Assembly (NCBI RefSeq): GCF_000785555.1
Contig: NZ_CP009129.1
Location: forward strand, 1,054,001 to 1,118,000
Source: Planococcus sp. PAMC 21323
Lineage (GTDB): Bacteria > Bacillota > Bacilli > Bacillales_A > Planococcaceae
Length of the DNA stretch: 64,000 nt
Reading direction: 5' to 3'
This document shows positions 44,324 through 53,577 of the stretch, one piece after another (position 1 is the first letter of the stretch; every line of letters begins with the position of its first letter). The notes below the pieces were generated by a model. It was not told the origin of the DNA, did not search any database, and saw only the letters and a list, made by a program, of their open reading frames with translations. Both the position numbers and the translations under genes were made by a program.

Positions 44324-47300
44324 TTAAGCTGCGTCACCTTCAGCAGGCTTATCAGGTTTTGGATCTGGCTTTTCGGGTTTATCTGGCTTTGGATCTGGTT
44401 TCGGATCAGGCTTTGGATCCGGTTTCGGTTCTGGTTTCGGTTCTGGTTTCGGTTCTGGTTTCGGTTCTGGTTTTGGTTCTGGTTCTTTCTCTGGTTCTTT
44501 CTCTGGTTCTTTCTCTGGTTCTTTCTCTGGTTCTTTCTCTGGTTCTTTCTCTGGCTCTTTCTCCGGTTCTTTCTCCGGTTCTGGATCCGGTTTCGGTTCA
44601 GGCTTTGGCTCAGGTTTTGGTGCAGCAATGCTAACACTGTTGGAAGCTGCTGACTGTTTACCTGTAATGTCTACAGCCACGACCGAATAACTTCCGGGAC
44701 CATTCGCGGTATAGGAATTACTTTTCGCTTCTGAAATAGAAGCTACACGCGATCCATCTTTATAAACTCGGTAACCCACTACATCATTGGAACCGGAATT
44801 GGTCCAAGAAATTGTTTTTCCGCTAATCGATGCTTGAACTCCTCCAGGAGCAGCTCCATCAGCTTTGAAAGTTGCACTTGCAACAACCGAAGCAAATTTT
44901 GAATTGCCAGGGAATAGTTTACTTGCATCACCTCCGAATGGAGACATTATACGATCAATATATTTTTGCGAAACACCTAGTCCGCCGCCTGAAATAAAGT
45001 CACTTGGCGTACTAGACAACACAGCAAAACGTTTGCCACCGATTGTTGTGTATGAACCGCTTGTAAAACTATCATCTTTTTCTGTTGGTAACATTGCTTT
45101 GGCGTTAAATAAGTCTGAACGAACAAGTCCTGCGTTTTTACAAGCAGCATCTGGTGCTAAACCAGAAATTCCACAGAACGACTTAGTCACAACTCCATCA
45201 GGTTGTTTGAATGTAGATGTGGCTCCAACTAGTTCAGGGACTGTTTGATAAGTTGTGTTCATCAAGCTTGCCCATAGCTGATTTACACGGACAGAGGGCT
45301 GTAAATTTGCATTCGGAAAATTATCGAGCGAATACTTTTCACTATCATATCCAAGCCATAGACTCATCGTAATATTTGGATTATACCCAACTAACCAAAC
45401 ATCTTTTGTTTCTTGAGTAGTACCGGTCTTACCAGCAAAATCTGCTTTGAAATTTAATAAGCTATTTGCTCGGTTTGCAGTCCCGCGATCTGTTTTGAAC
45501 ACGTCTCGCAACATATCTGTCAGTATATAAGCTGTTTGTGGCGAGTAAATTTCTTTCTCAACTACTTCATGTTCAAAAATAATATTGCCGTCTGCATCTT
45601 CAATTCGTTGAATCATGTACGGCTCTACTTTTTTACCACCATTCGCTAAAGTGGCATAACCGCTCGTTAGTTCTTCTACAGAACCTTCCACACCACCACC
45701 TAATGCAGTTGAAGGGTAACCATTTGAAATCTCTTCCACTTGTGAAAATCCTGCATTAATCAAATAATTAATTGGCATTTTTTCTCTAATTTGACCAAAC
45801 AAACGAAGAGCAGGTAAGTTTTGAGATTGAGCGAGTGCATCACGTGCTGACATAATACCTTGTTCACTTGTTGGAACAAAGTTACTCGGCGTCCAAGGTT
45901 TTCCGTTATCTTGTATTGTGAATTTGATGTCGACTACTGGACTGCCAGCTCCGATAACACCAAGGTCAAGTGCTGGACCGTAAACTAATAGCGGTTTTAC
46001 AGTAGAACCAATTGAACGGTATGCTTGAGTTGCATGGTTCAACTCTTCAATTTCATGGTCACGCCCGCCAACAAAACTTAAGATACGTCCAGTTTTATTT
46101 TCAATCATCATACTACCTACTTGTACAGGCAATTTCTTCGTTATTTCATTCCCGTCTTTATCTTTTGAGGGAATTGTTAATTCTGTTCCGTAACGAGTAT
46201 AAGCATCTTTTGCTTTTTCGTGAGCCAAGTAGAGTTCTTTGTTAATGGTCGAATGTATTCGATACCCATTTGACCGAACTGCTCGGTCAGCTAAAATCGC
46301 ATATTCTTCATAAAGCTTATTGTTTTCTTTTAGGGTAATAGGGTCCAAGCCATCCTCTTTTGCTAGTACATCCATAATGATGCGAACTGCACGTTTTTCA
46401 AGTTCTGTCGTTACATAGGGATTGTTTTCACGTGACCGCTTCTCATTTTGACGGAAACTTTTTACGATATTAAAGGAAATAGCTTCGTCATATTCTTGCT
46501 GAGTAATATAGTCAGCTTCTCTCATTCGGAAAAGAACGGTTTTCATTCGATCAAGTCCGGGTTGTAATCCAGCTTCGTCTTTTAATTCTCCATAAGAATT
46601 ATAGGGAGTATAGAAAAAAGGTGCTTTTGGAATGCCTGCAATAAAAGCAGCTTCAGGTAAGCTTAAATCTTTTGCAGATTTATTAAATAATCCGTTGGCA
46701 GCCGTTTCAATTCCGGCAATATTGGCACCTGAAGAGTTGCGGCCGTAAGGAATAATGTTGAGATAAGCTTCCATAATTTCATCTTTTGTCATGAATTTTT
46801 CAAGGCGCATCGCAAGAAGGATTTCTTTAGCTTTTCGCTCATAAGAAACTTCATTGGTTAAAATTTGGTTTTTAATCAATTGTTGCGTTAACGTTGAACC
46901 GCCTGTTTGGGTGTCAGAATTTGAAACATCTTGAAGCAGACCGCGGAAAATAGCTTTTGGTACAATCCCTTCGTGTTCCATAAAGTACTCATCTTCCGTA
47001 GCTAACACAGCATTAATGGCTGTTTTCGATATATTAGGCAAAGTAGTTTCCTTGCGTTCCAAATCTGTTTGTACTTTTCCAATGTATACATCGTTAGCAA
47101 AGTACATTTCGGTTGTTTCCCCATAACTATAGATTTCTCCACGCATTTCATCTTCAGATCGCAGCTTTTCTTCATCTACAAGTGAAGCAAAATAGCCTGC
47201 TCCAACAGACGCAGCAAAAACGCCGATTGTCACTAAAGCAATCGCGAAAATTAATGCTAAATTCCACAGAACTCCGGTTGTTATGCTCATTCGCTTAAAC

Positions 47301-47371
47301 CATTTTGTTGAAGTTAATTTATCGGTTGTTTCTTCAGCTTTACCTAGCCAATAGTTAAATTTTTCACGCAC
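44324..47371 (-). CDS. Class A penicillin-binding protein (PBP1A type)
   Basis: 1015 residues. GTG 47371 lies behind GGAGG; the overlapping ATG at 47373 is out of frame. A cytoplasmic head and one membrane helix (about 27-52) lead to the GT51 glycosyltransferase ([12 protein letters not shown] catalytic Glu; [15 protein letters not shown]) and the transpeptidase (SIGSTVKP with the SxxK serine, SQN, KTGTT). A fibronectin type III domain follows (about 855-928). The last 85 residues are Pro/Glu/Lys repeats: about eight EPEK units and then [15 protein letters not shown] units. It polymerises and cross-links peptidoglycan. PonA of B. subtilis has a similar FN3 and tail, but the long charged repeat here is unusual. 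Promoter TTGTCA-N17-TATAAG upstream. Confidence 0.93.
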   Translation of the reverse strand: MREKFNYWLGKAEETTDKLTSTKWFKRMSITTGVLWNLALIFAIALVTIGVFAASVGAGYFASLVDEEKLRSEDEMRGEIYSYGETTEMYFANDVYIGKVQTDLERKETTLPNISKTAINAVLATEDEYFMEHEGIVPKAIFRGLLQDVSNSDTQTGGSTLTQQLIKNQILTNEVSYERKAKEILLAMRLEKFMTKDEIMEAYLNIIPYGRNSSGANIAGIETAANGLFNKSAKDLSLPEAAFIAGIPKAPFFYTPYNSYGELKDEAGLQPGLDRMKTVLFRMREADYITQQEYDEAISFNIVKSFRQNEKRSRENNPYVTTELEKRAVRIIMDVLAKEDGLDPITLKENNKLYEEYAILADRAVRSNGYRIHSTINKELYLAHEKAKDAYTRYGTELTIPSKDKDGNEITKKLPVQVGSMMIENKTGRILSFVGGRDHEIEELNHATQAYRSIGSTVKPLLVYGPALDLGVIGAGSPVVDIKFTIQDNGKPWTPSNFVPTSEQGIMSARDALAQSQNLPALRLFGQIREKMPINYLINAGFSQVEEISNGYPSTALGGGVEGSVEELTSGYATLANGGKKVEPYMIQRIEDADGNIIFEHEVVEKEIYSPQTAYILTDMLRDVFKTDRGTANRANSLLNFKADFAGKTGTTQETKDVWLVGYNPNITMSLWLGYDSEKYSLDNFPNANLQPSVRVNQLWASLMNTTYQTVPELVGATSTFKQPDGVVTKSFCGISGLAPDAACKNAGLVRSDLFNAKAMLPTEKDDSFTSGSYTTIGGKRFAVLSSTPSDFISGGGLGVSQKYIDRIMSPFGGDASKLFPGNSKFASVVASATFKADGAAPGGVQASISGKTISWTNSGSNDVVGYRVYKDGSRVASISEAKSNSYTANGPGSYSVVAVDITGKQSAASNSVSIAAPKPEPKPEPKPDPEPEKEPEKEPEKEPEKEPEKEPEKEPEKEPEKEPEPKPEPKPEPKPEPKPEPKPDPKPDPKPDPKPDKPEKPDPKPDKPAEGDAA
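44350..44600 (-). repeat. Short tandem repeats coding for the PBP tail
   Basis: A 12-bp unit (plus-strand GGTTCTTTCTCT) is repeated about eight times between about 44480 and 44580, followed by GGTTCTGGTTTC units at 44410-44478. They encode EPEK and PEPK repeats. The near-identical codons mark recent slippage or recombination, so copy number probably varies among strains. Confidence 0.85.
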
Positions 47372-47410
47372 ATTATCGCCCTCCTAAAATCTTTTATAGT
47401 ATATCATATT

Positions 47411-47439
47411 CTTATAATTGCATCTAAACTTATTGACAA
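47411..47439 (-). promoter_or_regulatory. Promoter of the class A PBP gene
   Basis: On the minus strand TTGTCA (47434-47439), a 17-bp spacer and TATAAG (47411-47416). The divergent tyrS promoter overlaps this region: TATAAT at 47466-47471 on the plus strand. Confidence 0.55.
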
Positions 47440-47479
47440 GTTAAAATAATAAAGTAAACTACTAGTATAATTCATATTA

Positions 47480-47692
47480 AAACGATGAAGGATTCGAAGT
47501 AGATTGTGCAATTTTGTTAAGAGAGCCGGTGGGGGGTGCAAACTGGTCAAAATGCATGAGTCGAATTACAGATCTGGAGTTTGCGGAAGTGCCCCGTTCG
47601 GCACATGATGAGAGGGAGACTAAGTTCTCCAAGCTGGGTGGTACCGCGCAATTGCGTCCCTGCATGAAATTTCATGCAGGGGCTTTTTTATG
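47480..47692 (+). promoter_or_regulatory. T-box riboswitch for tyrS (Tyr, UAC specifier)
   Basis: The leader has AGAGAGCCGG near 47520, a specifier GAATTACAG holding the tyrosine codon TAC, the T-box GGGTGGTACCGCG at 47636-47648, and the terminator CCCTGCATGAAA-TTTCATGCAGGG followed by GCTTTTTTA. Uncharged tRNA-Tyr would raise tyrS expression. The outer limits are approximate. Confidence 0.92.
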
Positions 47693-47728
47693 TGGATTTT
47701 TAACAGGCTCATCGATTAACACATTTAA

Positions 47729-49006
<1,278 letters not shown>

Positions 49007-49016
49007 TAAATATGCA

Positions 49017-49051
49017 AAGGCCAGTCGAAATTTGGCTGGCCTTGTTTGTTT
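49017..49051. terminator. Terminator after tyrS
   Basis: AAGGCCAG and CTGGCCTT stem followed by GTTTGTTTTT; adjacent to the stop of the convergent gene. Confidence 0.75.
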
Positions 49052-49858
49052 TTATATTTGTTTTTCTTTAATAAAGCGAGGCAGTTCCATATCTTCGAAC
49101 TGTTTAGGATGAATTAATTTTCCTAAACGGATAGCACCTTCAATTAAACGTGGAGAAGGGCGACAATACAATTCTTCTTCCATAATATGAATATGTTCCA
49201 TTGCTTTTAAATCATTCCAGCCTGGACGTTTCTTAAGGAGTTCGGGTTTTACTTTTGATGTTAAAATACCGACCCAAGCGAGTAAAATATAATCTGGTTG
49301 ACGCTCTAGGACATCTGCCCAGTCTGTTTGAACATTGGCAGAATCCGTGTCATCAAAAAGATTACGTGCACCGGTCATACTGCTGATTTCAGTTAGCCAG
49401 TTAATGTTACCAGGGGTGAAAACAGGCTTTGGCCACCATTCCCAATATAATGAAGGGCGACTGTTTGCTCGTTGACCACGAGATTTGATATCTTCGATAA
49501 CAGCCAAATATTCGGAATGAATTGCCGTCGCATCAATTCCGCACACTTCAGCCACTTTTAATAAGTCTTGCCCAATTTCGTCTAATGATTGGGGATCTAA
49601 AACGAGATGAGGAATATTCCGTTTGACTAATTCATCTACGTTTTTTTCCATTCCAGGTACGCTCAAAGAAGCTAATACCAAATCGGGTTTTAAGGCCTCC
49701 AATTCATCCATTCGAATGGATAAATCTGGTCCGAGTCGTGGCAATGTGGTAATTTCTTTTGGCCAATCAGAATAATCGTCGATTCCAACGAGCATATGTT
49801 CAGCATTTAAAAAAGCTAAAAGTTCCGTATTGCTTGGGCAAATTGAAATAATTCGCAT
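49052..49858 (-). CDS. Cobalamin-binding (BtuF-like) protein without signal peptide
   Basis: 268 residues of the periplasmic-binding fold type III. It begins directly with RIISICPSNTELLAFL and has LPRLGPDLSIRMDELEALKPDLVLA, the standard BtuF/FecB entry. TP GNINWLTEISSMTGARNLF and PDYILLAWVG follow. There is no signal sequence or lipobox at the N-terminus and no ABC permease or ATPase gene beside it. So it is either cytoplasmic or a stand-alone member of the family. Ligand specificity is not visible. The ribosome site GGAGGTGGAG is strong, so the start is well supported. Confidence 0.82.
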   Translation of the reverse strand: MRIISICPSNTELLAFLNAEHMLVGIDDYSDWPKEITTLPRLGPDLSIRMDELEALKPDLVLASLSVPGMEKNVDELVKRNIPHLVLDPQSLDEIGQDLLKVAEVCGIDATAIHSEYLAVIEDIKSRGQRANSRPSLYWEWWPKPVFTPGNINWLTEISSMTGARNLFDDTDSANVQTDWADVLERQPDYILLAWVGILTSKVKPELLKKRPGWNDLKAMEHIHIMEEELYCRPSPRLIEGAIRLGKLIHPKQFEDMELPRFIKEKQI

Positions 49859-50022
49859 CTAGCTCCACCTCCATTATTTCCAGTTTACCATGTCTAATGG
49901 ACAAATTTCTTTCGATTTGAAGAATTTGTGTAAACATCGTATGATTAGAAAGAATGAACACAAATTGTAAAATTCAGGAACATTTTTTTATTCAGGAGAT
50001 TTTATGAGAAAAGAGAGACTTG

Positions 50023-50048
50023 GTTTTAGCTAACAAAAGTTAGGGTAA
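50023..50048 (+). promoter_or_regulatory. SigB-type promoter of the rsbR paralogue
   Basis: GTTTTA (50023-50028), a 14-nt spacer and GGGTAA (50043-50048) fit the SigB consensus and have the same spacing as the ytxG promoter. It lies about 155 bases before the start codon. Confidence 0.6.
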
Positions 50049-50131
50049 ATATACAGGTATATATAAATTGGAATTATTAGAATAAAATGTAGGACTCAGT
50101 TGATATGAAATTCATAGTGAGAGCGGGGTGA

Positions 50132-50197
50132 AGCTATTGCCGAATCGATTAAACATGTTAGGTTGTATTTTGCGAATATCGATTTGCAGCAATAGCT
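50132..50197 (+). repeat. Large hairpin before the rsbR paralogue
   Basis: AGCTATTGC (50132-50140) pairs with GCAATAGCT (50189-50197), and AATCGAT (50143-50149) with ATCGATT (50178-50184), with a small internal loop between. This gives 16 base pairs enclosing most of the leader peptide; five bases separate the hairpin from the start codon at 50203. Confidence 0.65.
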
Positions 50198-50202
50198 GTT
50201 AA
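50137..50202 (+). CDS. Possible 21-aa leader peptide
   Basis: TTG 50137 follows GGGGTGA and runs 21 codons (starting MPNRLNMLGCIL, two Cys near the end) to TAA at 50200-50202. The next triplet is the ATG of the rsbR paralogue in the same frame. The strong ribosome site belongs to this peptide, while the main gene has none of its own. This suggests termination-reinitiation, or stop read-through. Evidence is from sequence only. Confidence 0.45.
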   Translation: MPNRLNMLGCILRISICSNSC

Positions 50203-51045
50203 ATGTTAAAAGATCAAGATTTATATGAGCATTTAAGCGGACGGACTTCGATAATGACAGAAGACTGGTATAACTCCTTAGATAAAAGTAAAGCAGGTGT
50301 TTATGGTTCAACAAATCCTGATAAAATAGCATTGTTAAAAAAACAGAATCACGATTTTCATCTACGCTTTTGTTCCATTTTTCAAAAAGAAGATAGTGAT
50401 TTTGTGGAGAATTTTCAAGGTTGGATCGAGTCTATTGTAAAAGACGACGCTCATCTTGATACTCCCATTATAGAAGTGATTAGTGAATTTTTCCGAACAC
50501 AAGAACAATACTTAGAGGAACTTGGAAAATATGCATTAGAGCATAAAGAACAAGTTAGTCATGAGAAACTAATGGAATGGACACAAGCGGTTGTTCAAAT
50601 CTTTAGTAAAGTCATTATTGAATTTACAGACCAAAATTCAAAAGCTGCGAAAAAACGTATGGACTCTCAGCAGCAGATGATTGTAGAAATGAGCGCTCCA
50701 GTTATATTATTGGCGAATAAAATCGGCATGTTGCCGTTAGTCGGGGAAGTCACACCGCATAGAGCAGAAATAATATTTGAGAAAACTTTAGCTCAAAGTT
50801 CTAAACATGACTTAGAAAAACTATTTATTGATTTATCGGGCGTTCCGATGATTGATACGATGGTTGCACAACAAGTATTTCAGCTGATTAAAGGCTTAGA
50901 AATAATTGGCGTAAAAGTGGCTATGTCCGGTATTAGTCCAGTAATCGCTCAAACAGCTGTACAATTGGGTATTAAATTTATTGATATAGAAGTGTATAAC
51001 ACACTCGCTCAAGCGTTAAAGCAAAATAAAGTCGATTCATTTTGA
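50203..51045 (+). CDS. RsbR-family stress regulator (RsbRD-like)
   Basis: 280 residues. An N-terminal RsbR sensing part (1-150, MTEDWYNSL..., four-helix globin-like or RsbR_N) precedes a C-terminal STAS domain (about 158-275). The threonines that are phosphorylated in RsbR appear in GEVTPHRAEI and VPMIDTMVAQQ. RsbR paralogues with RsbS form the stressosome that controls SigB. No rsbS or rsbT is adjacent, so this is an orphan paralogue. A SigB-type promoter upstream suggests feedback. The start ATG has no ribosome site and directly abuts the leader peptide stop. Confidence 0.88.
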   Translation: MLKDQDLYEHLSGRTSIMTEDWYNSLDKSKAGVYGSTNPDKIALLKKQNHDFHLRFCSIFQKEDSDFVENFQGWIESIVKDDAHLDTPIIEVISEFFRTQEQYLEELGKYALEHKEQVSHEKLMEWTQAVVQIFSKVIIEFTDQNSKAAKKRMDSQQQMIVEMSAPVILLANKIGMLPLVGEVTPHRAEIIFEKTLAQSSKHDLEKLFIDLSGVPMIDTMVAQQVFQLIKGLEIIGVKVAMSGISPVIAQTAVQLGIKFIDIEVYNTLAQALKQNKVDSF

Positions 51046-51050
51046 TATAG

Positions 51051-51090
51051 AAATCCTTAGGACCTTTATTGGTCTTAGGGATTTTTTTTG
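51051..51090 (+). terminator. Terminator after the rsbR paralogue
   Basis: AAATCCTTAGGACC and GGTCTTAGGGATTT form the stem (one mismatch), followed by TTTTT. Confidence 0.8.
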
Positions 51091-51111
51091 TGATTTATTA
51101 TGAGGTAGGCA

Positions 51112-51312
51112 GATTTTATTTGCAGGATAGAGGTGGTTGTTTGCAGCGGCAGAAGAGTTGTTTGCAGATTCGAGCAGTTTGTTTGCGCAATAACCTAGTT
51201 TATTTGCGAGAGATGATTTCATTTGCGGGATGGAGGTGGTTGTTTGCTATGACAGAGGAGTTGTTTGCAGATGAAAGCAGTTTGTTTGTGCGATGATAGG
51301 GTTTGTTTGCGA
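51112..51312 (+). repeat. Intergenic element with 21-bp periodic TTTGC motif
   Basis: Ten TTTGC or TTTGT motifs start at 51119, 51140, 51161, 51182, 51203, 51222, 51243, 51264, 51285 and 51306. Spacing is exactly 21 bp, except one interval of 19. Higher-order: bases about 51116-51215 and 51219-51312 are imperfect copies of each other (shared GGAGGTGGTTGTTTGC-type segments). Between the rsbR and rpsD terminators. No gene is supported here, although one frame stays open across it. Confidence 0.85.
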
Positions 51313-51335
51313 AAGCCAGATAGACCAGAAAAAAG

Positions 51336-51375
51336 AAAAAACCTCCCAAAACCTTAAAAAGGTTTGAGAGGTTTT
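51336..51375 (-). terminator. Terminator of rpsD
   Basis: AAACCTC-CC-AAAACCT and AGGTTT-GA-GAGGTTTT pair over a TAAAA loop; the A-rich plus-strand flank gives a U tract for minus-strand RNA. Confidence 0.75.
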
Positions 51376-51391
51376 CGAAATCAAGTTGGAA

Positions 51392-51994
51392 TTAACGTGA
51401 GTAGTACTCAACGATCAACTGTTCGTTGATTTCAGCAGACAATTCGCTACGCTCTGGTAAGCGTACGAAAGTTCCTGTTTTGCTATCAGTATCGATAGTA
51501 ACGTATTCAGGAACAAAGTTGTTTACTTCGATTGCTTCGTTTACTACATCAAGGTTGTTTGATTTTTCACGGAAAGCAATTGTTTGTCCTGGTTTCACGC
51601 TGAATGACGGAATGTCAACGCGTTTGCCATCAACAAGGATGTGGCCGTGGTTTACGATTTGGCGAGCTTGGCGACGAGTGCGCGCAAGACCTAAACGATA
51701 AACAACGTTATCAAGGCGAGCTTCAAGAAGGATCATGAAGTTTTCACCGTGTTTACCAGGCATTTTACCAGCTTTGTTGAACAAAGTTTTGAACTGACGT
51801 TCGTTAACTCCGTACATGAAGCGTAGTTTTTGTTTTTCTTGTAGTTGCAAACCATATTCAGAAACTTTTCTGCGTTGGTTAGCACCGTGTTGACCTGGTG
51901 CGTAAGGGCGTTTTTCTAATTCTTTACCTGTGCCTGTAAGGGAAATTCCTAAGCGGCGTGACAGTTTCCATGATGGACCTGTATAACGAGACAT
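51392..51994 (-). CDS. rpsD: 30S ribosomal protein S4
   Basis: 200 residues, full length. It starts [19 protein letters not shown] and has the S4 RNA-binding domain (about 90-155, [37 protein letters not shown]). It initiates assembly of the 30S body. The rpsD gene stands alone, away from the main ribosomal operons, as in B. subtilis. ATG 51994 follows GGAGGAGAC. A 180-nt leader precedes it, expected to bind S4 for autoregulation. Confidence 0.97.
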   Translation of the reverse strand: MSRYTGPSWKLSRRLGISLTGTGKELEKRPYAPGQHGANQRRKVSEYGLQLQEKQKLRFMYGVNERQFKTLFNKAGKMPGKHGENFMILLEARLDNVVYRLGLARTRRQARQIVNHGHILVDGKRVDIPSFSVKPGQTIAFREKSNNLDVVNEAIEVNNFVPEYVTIDTDSKTGTFVRLPERSELSAEINEQLIVEYYSR

Positions 51995-52173
51995 ATAAGT
52001 CTCCTCCTCTGTTTTTGGTTTTTAGAGTAAAATAAAAACCAGATGCATTCATGCTGCAAGCCATTTTATATTCTTGTACCTTCGCTCAGCAGCCAAAGAG
52101 TTACACGATACACCTGCTATGAGGAATAAAATGGACAAACACGCACATACAACTGCTGCGATTATTTTACACA
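51995..52173 (-). promoter_or_regulatory. rpsD leader (probable S4 autoregulatory RNA)
   Basis: The sequence between the promoter at 52180 and the start codon is about 180 nt without a gene. It contains GGCTGCTGAGCGAAGGTACA and a later GGCTTGCAGCATGAATGC segment that can pair in part. B. subtilis rpsD is repressed by S4 binding to such a leader (established). Identity of this fold as the same element is inferred. Confidence 0.5.
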
Positions 52174-52179
52174 AAGCAT

Positions 52180-52209
52180 AGTATAACTGATTTTGGAACC
52201 TTAAGTCAA
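52180..52209 (-). promoter_or_regulatory. SigA promoter of rpsD
   Basis: On the minus strand TTGACT (52204-52209), an 18-bp spacer and TATACT (52180-52185): a strong promoter, as expected for a ribosomal gene. Confidence 0.75.
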
Positions 52210-52285
52210 CAGCAAGACTTAGATAAGGTTAGAAGCACTAACTTTCTTTTTTGGATAGGACGAGGTAGAATGGAAATGAGTATGT

Positions 52286-52305
52286 ATGTAAGCGTTTTCT
52301 ATAAT
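52286..52305 (+). promoter_or_regulatory. cre site overlapping the promoter of the methionine lyase-like gene
   Basis: ATGTAAGCGTTTTCT (52286-52300) matches the catabolite-responsive consensus WTGNAANCGNWNNCW at every position. The -10 hexamer TATAAT (52300-52305) begins at its last base, and the -35 region lies just before it. A CcpA complex would block RNA polymerase. Confidence 0.65.
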
Positions 52306-52324
52306 AGTTAAGGGGTGTATGTTA

Positions 52325-53533
52325 ATGAGAGAAAAAGAAATGAATATTGAAACGGCGGTTATCCATAAAGGCTACGACAGTACCAAACATCATGATAGTT
52401 TGGTAACTCCGCTTTATCAAACGTCAACGTATTCGTTTGCAAATGCAGAGCAGGGGGAAGATCGTTTTGCAGGAAATTGCGAAGGGAATATTTATTCACG
52501 TCTTGGCAATCCGACAGTTCGCGTACTCGAAGAGCGGATGGCGGAAATTGAAGGCGGTCAAGGTGCATTAGCTTTTGGGTCAGGGATGGCATCAGTTAGT
52601 GCAATTTTGATTTATTTAACCAAAGCGGGAGATCACGTTCTTTGTTCACGAGGGATTTACGGCTGTACATTTGGCCTATTAGAGATTATGGAAGAAAAAT
52701 ACGGTATTACGCATAGCTTAGTTTCGATGACGACAGAAGAAGAAGTAGAGAACGCTATTCGACCAGAGACGGTTTGTATTTACGTAGAAACCCCAATCAA
52801 TCCGACAATGGAACTTGTAAATCTTGAAGCAGTAATGACTGTAGCAAAAAAACACAATATTCGTGTCATTGTAGACAATACGTTCTGTTCACCTTATTTG
52901 CAAAATCCATTAAAAATGGGTGCAGATTTTGTCTTGCATAGTGCAACGAAATACTTGAATGGCCATGGGGATGTGGTCGGTGGCGTTTTAGTGGGTAGCG
53001 ATGCAGAAGAAATGCAGCATATTCGAATGACGGTACAAAAAGATGTCGGTGGCATTATGTCGCCATTTGATGCGTGGCTATTGCTTAGAGGATTAAAAAC
53101 ACTTCATGTTAGAATGGATCGACATGTCAGCAATACAAAAGTCGTATTAGACTTTTTAAAACAACAAGAAATCGTTGAAAATATATTTTATCCATTTGAT
53201 GATAGTCATCCGCAAGTTGAGATTGCAAAACGTCAAATGCGCGAAGGTGGCGGATTGATTTCATTTGAAATCAGAGGCGGCAAAAAAGAAGCACAAGCCT
53301 TTTTGAATGCTTTATCACTTATTAAAATTGCGGTTAGTTTAGGTGATGCGGAAACGTTGATCCAGCACCCAGCGACGATGACTCACGCAGTTGTGCCTCC
53401 TGAAAGTAGACAAGCGATGGGCATTAGTGATTCGTTGCTGCGCTTATCGATTGGACTTGAGCACACGGATGATTTGATCGAGGACTTAAATAAAGCATTT
53501 GAGCAAGTTAAACCGAAACTACAAAAAATCTAA
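52325..53533 (+). CDS. Cys/Met-metabolism PLP enzyme, methionine gamma-lyase type
   Basis: 402 residues. ATG 52325 lies seven bases after AGGGGTG; the ATG at 52319 is too close. Fold-type I transsulfuration family: TPLYQTSTYSFANAEQG, YSRLGNPTVRVLEERMAEIEGG, and the PLP lysine in HSATKYLNGHGDVVGG. The C-terminal region has ISFEIRGGKKEAQAF and SLGDAETLIQHPATMTH. Methionine gamma-lyase (methanethiol, 2-oxobutyrate, ammonia) fits best, but cystathionine lyase is possible; the distinguishing residue positions cannot be settled by eye. The cre site suggests catabolic use when sugar is absent. Confidence 0.82.
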   Translation: MREKEMNIETAVIHKGYDSTKHHDSLVTPLYQTSTYSFANAEQGEDRFAGNCEGNIYSRLGNPTVRVLEERMAEIEGGQGALAFGSGMASVSAILIYLTKAGDHVLCSRGIYGCTFGLLEIMEEKYGITHSLVSMTTEEEVENAIRPETVCIYVETPINPTMELVNLEAVMTVAKKHNIRVIVDNTFCSPYLQNPLKMGADFVLHSATKYLNGHGDVVGGVLVGSDAEEMQHIRMTVQKDVGGIMSPFDAWLLLRGLKTLHVRMDRHVSNTKVVLDFLKQQEIVENIFYPFDDSHPQVEIAKRQMREGGGLISFEIRGGKKEAQAFLNALSLIKIAVSLGDAETLIQHPATMTHAVVPPESRQAMGISDSLLRLSIGLEHTDDLIEDLNKAFEQVKPKLQKI

Positions 53534-53571
53534 AAAAACCCGAAACTCATAAATTGAGTTTCGGGTTTTTT
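53534..53571. terminator. Bidirectional terminator between lyase-like gene and msrC
   Basis: AAAAAACCCGAAACTC and GAGTTTCGGGTTTTTT form a perfect 16-bp stem between convergent genes. Confidence 0.9.
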
Positions 53572-53577
53572 GGTCTA

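Noticed and set aside
44318..44653. Long plus-strand frames opposite the PBP tail
   Set aside because: They are mirror products of the 12-bp repeats (Phe/Trp/Leu-rich translation) and lack ribosome sites.
50004..50033. Nine-codon frame with a ribosome site before the SigB-type promoter
   Set aside because: It lies upstream of and overlaps the probable promoter, so it would not be in the main transcript; too short to support.
51069..51296. 75-codon frame across the 21-bp repeat element
   Set aside because: It starts inside the terminator of the previous gene without a ribosome site. The open frame follows from the 21-bp (7-codon) period; kept as a repeat instead.
51112..51312. Reading the 21-bp array as a CRISPR
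   Set aside because: Only about five bases are constant per unit and there are no conserved 24-40-bp repeats with unique spacers; no cas gene is in the window.
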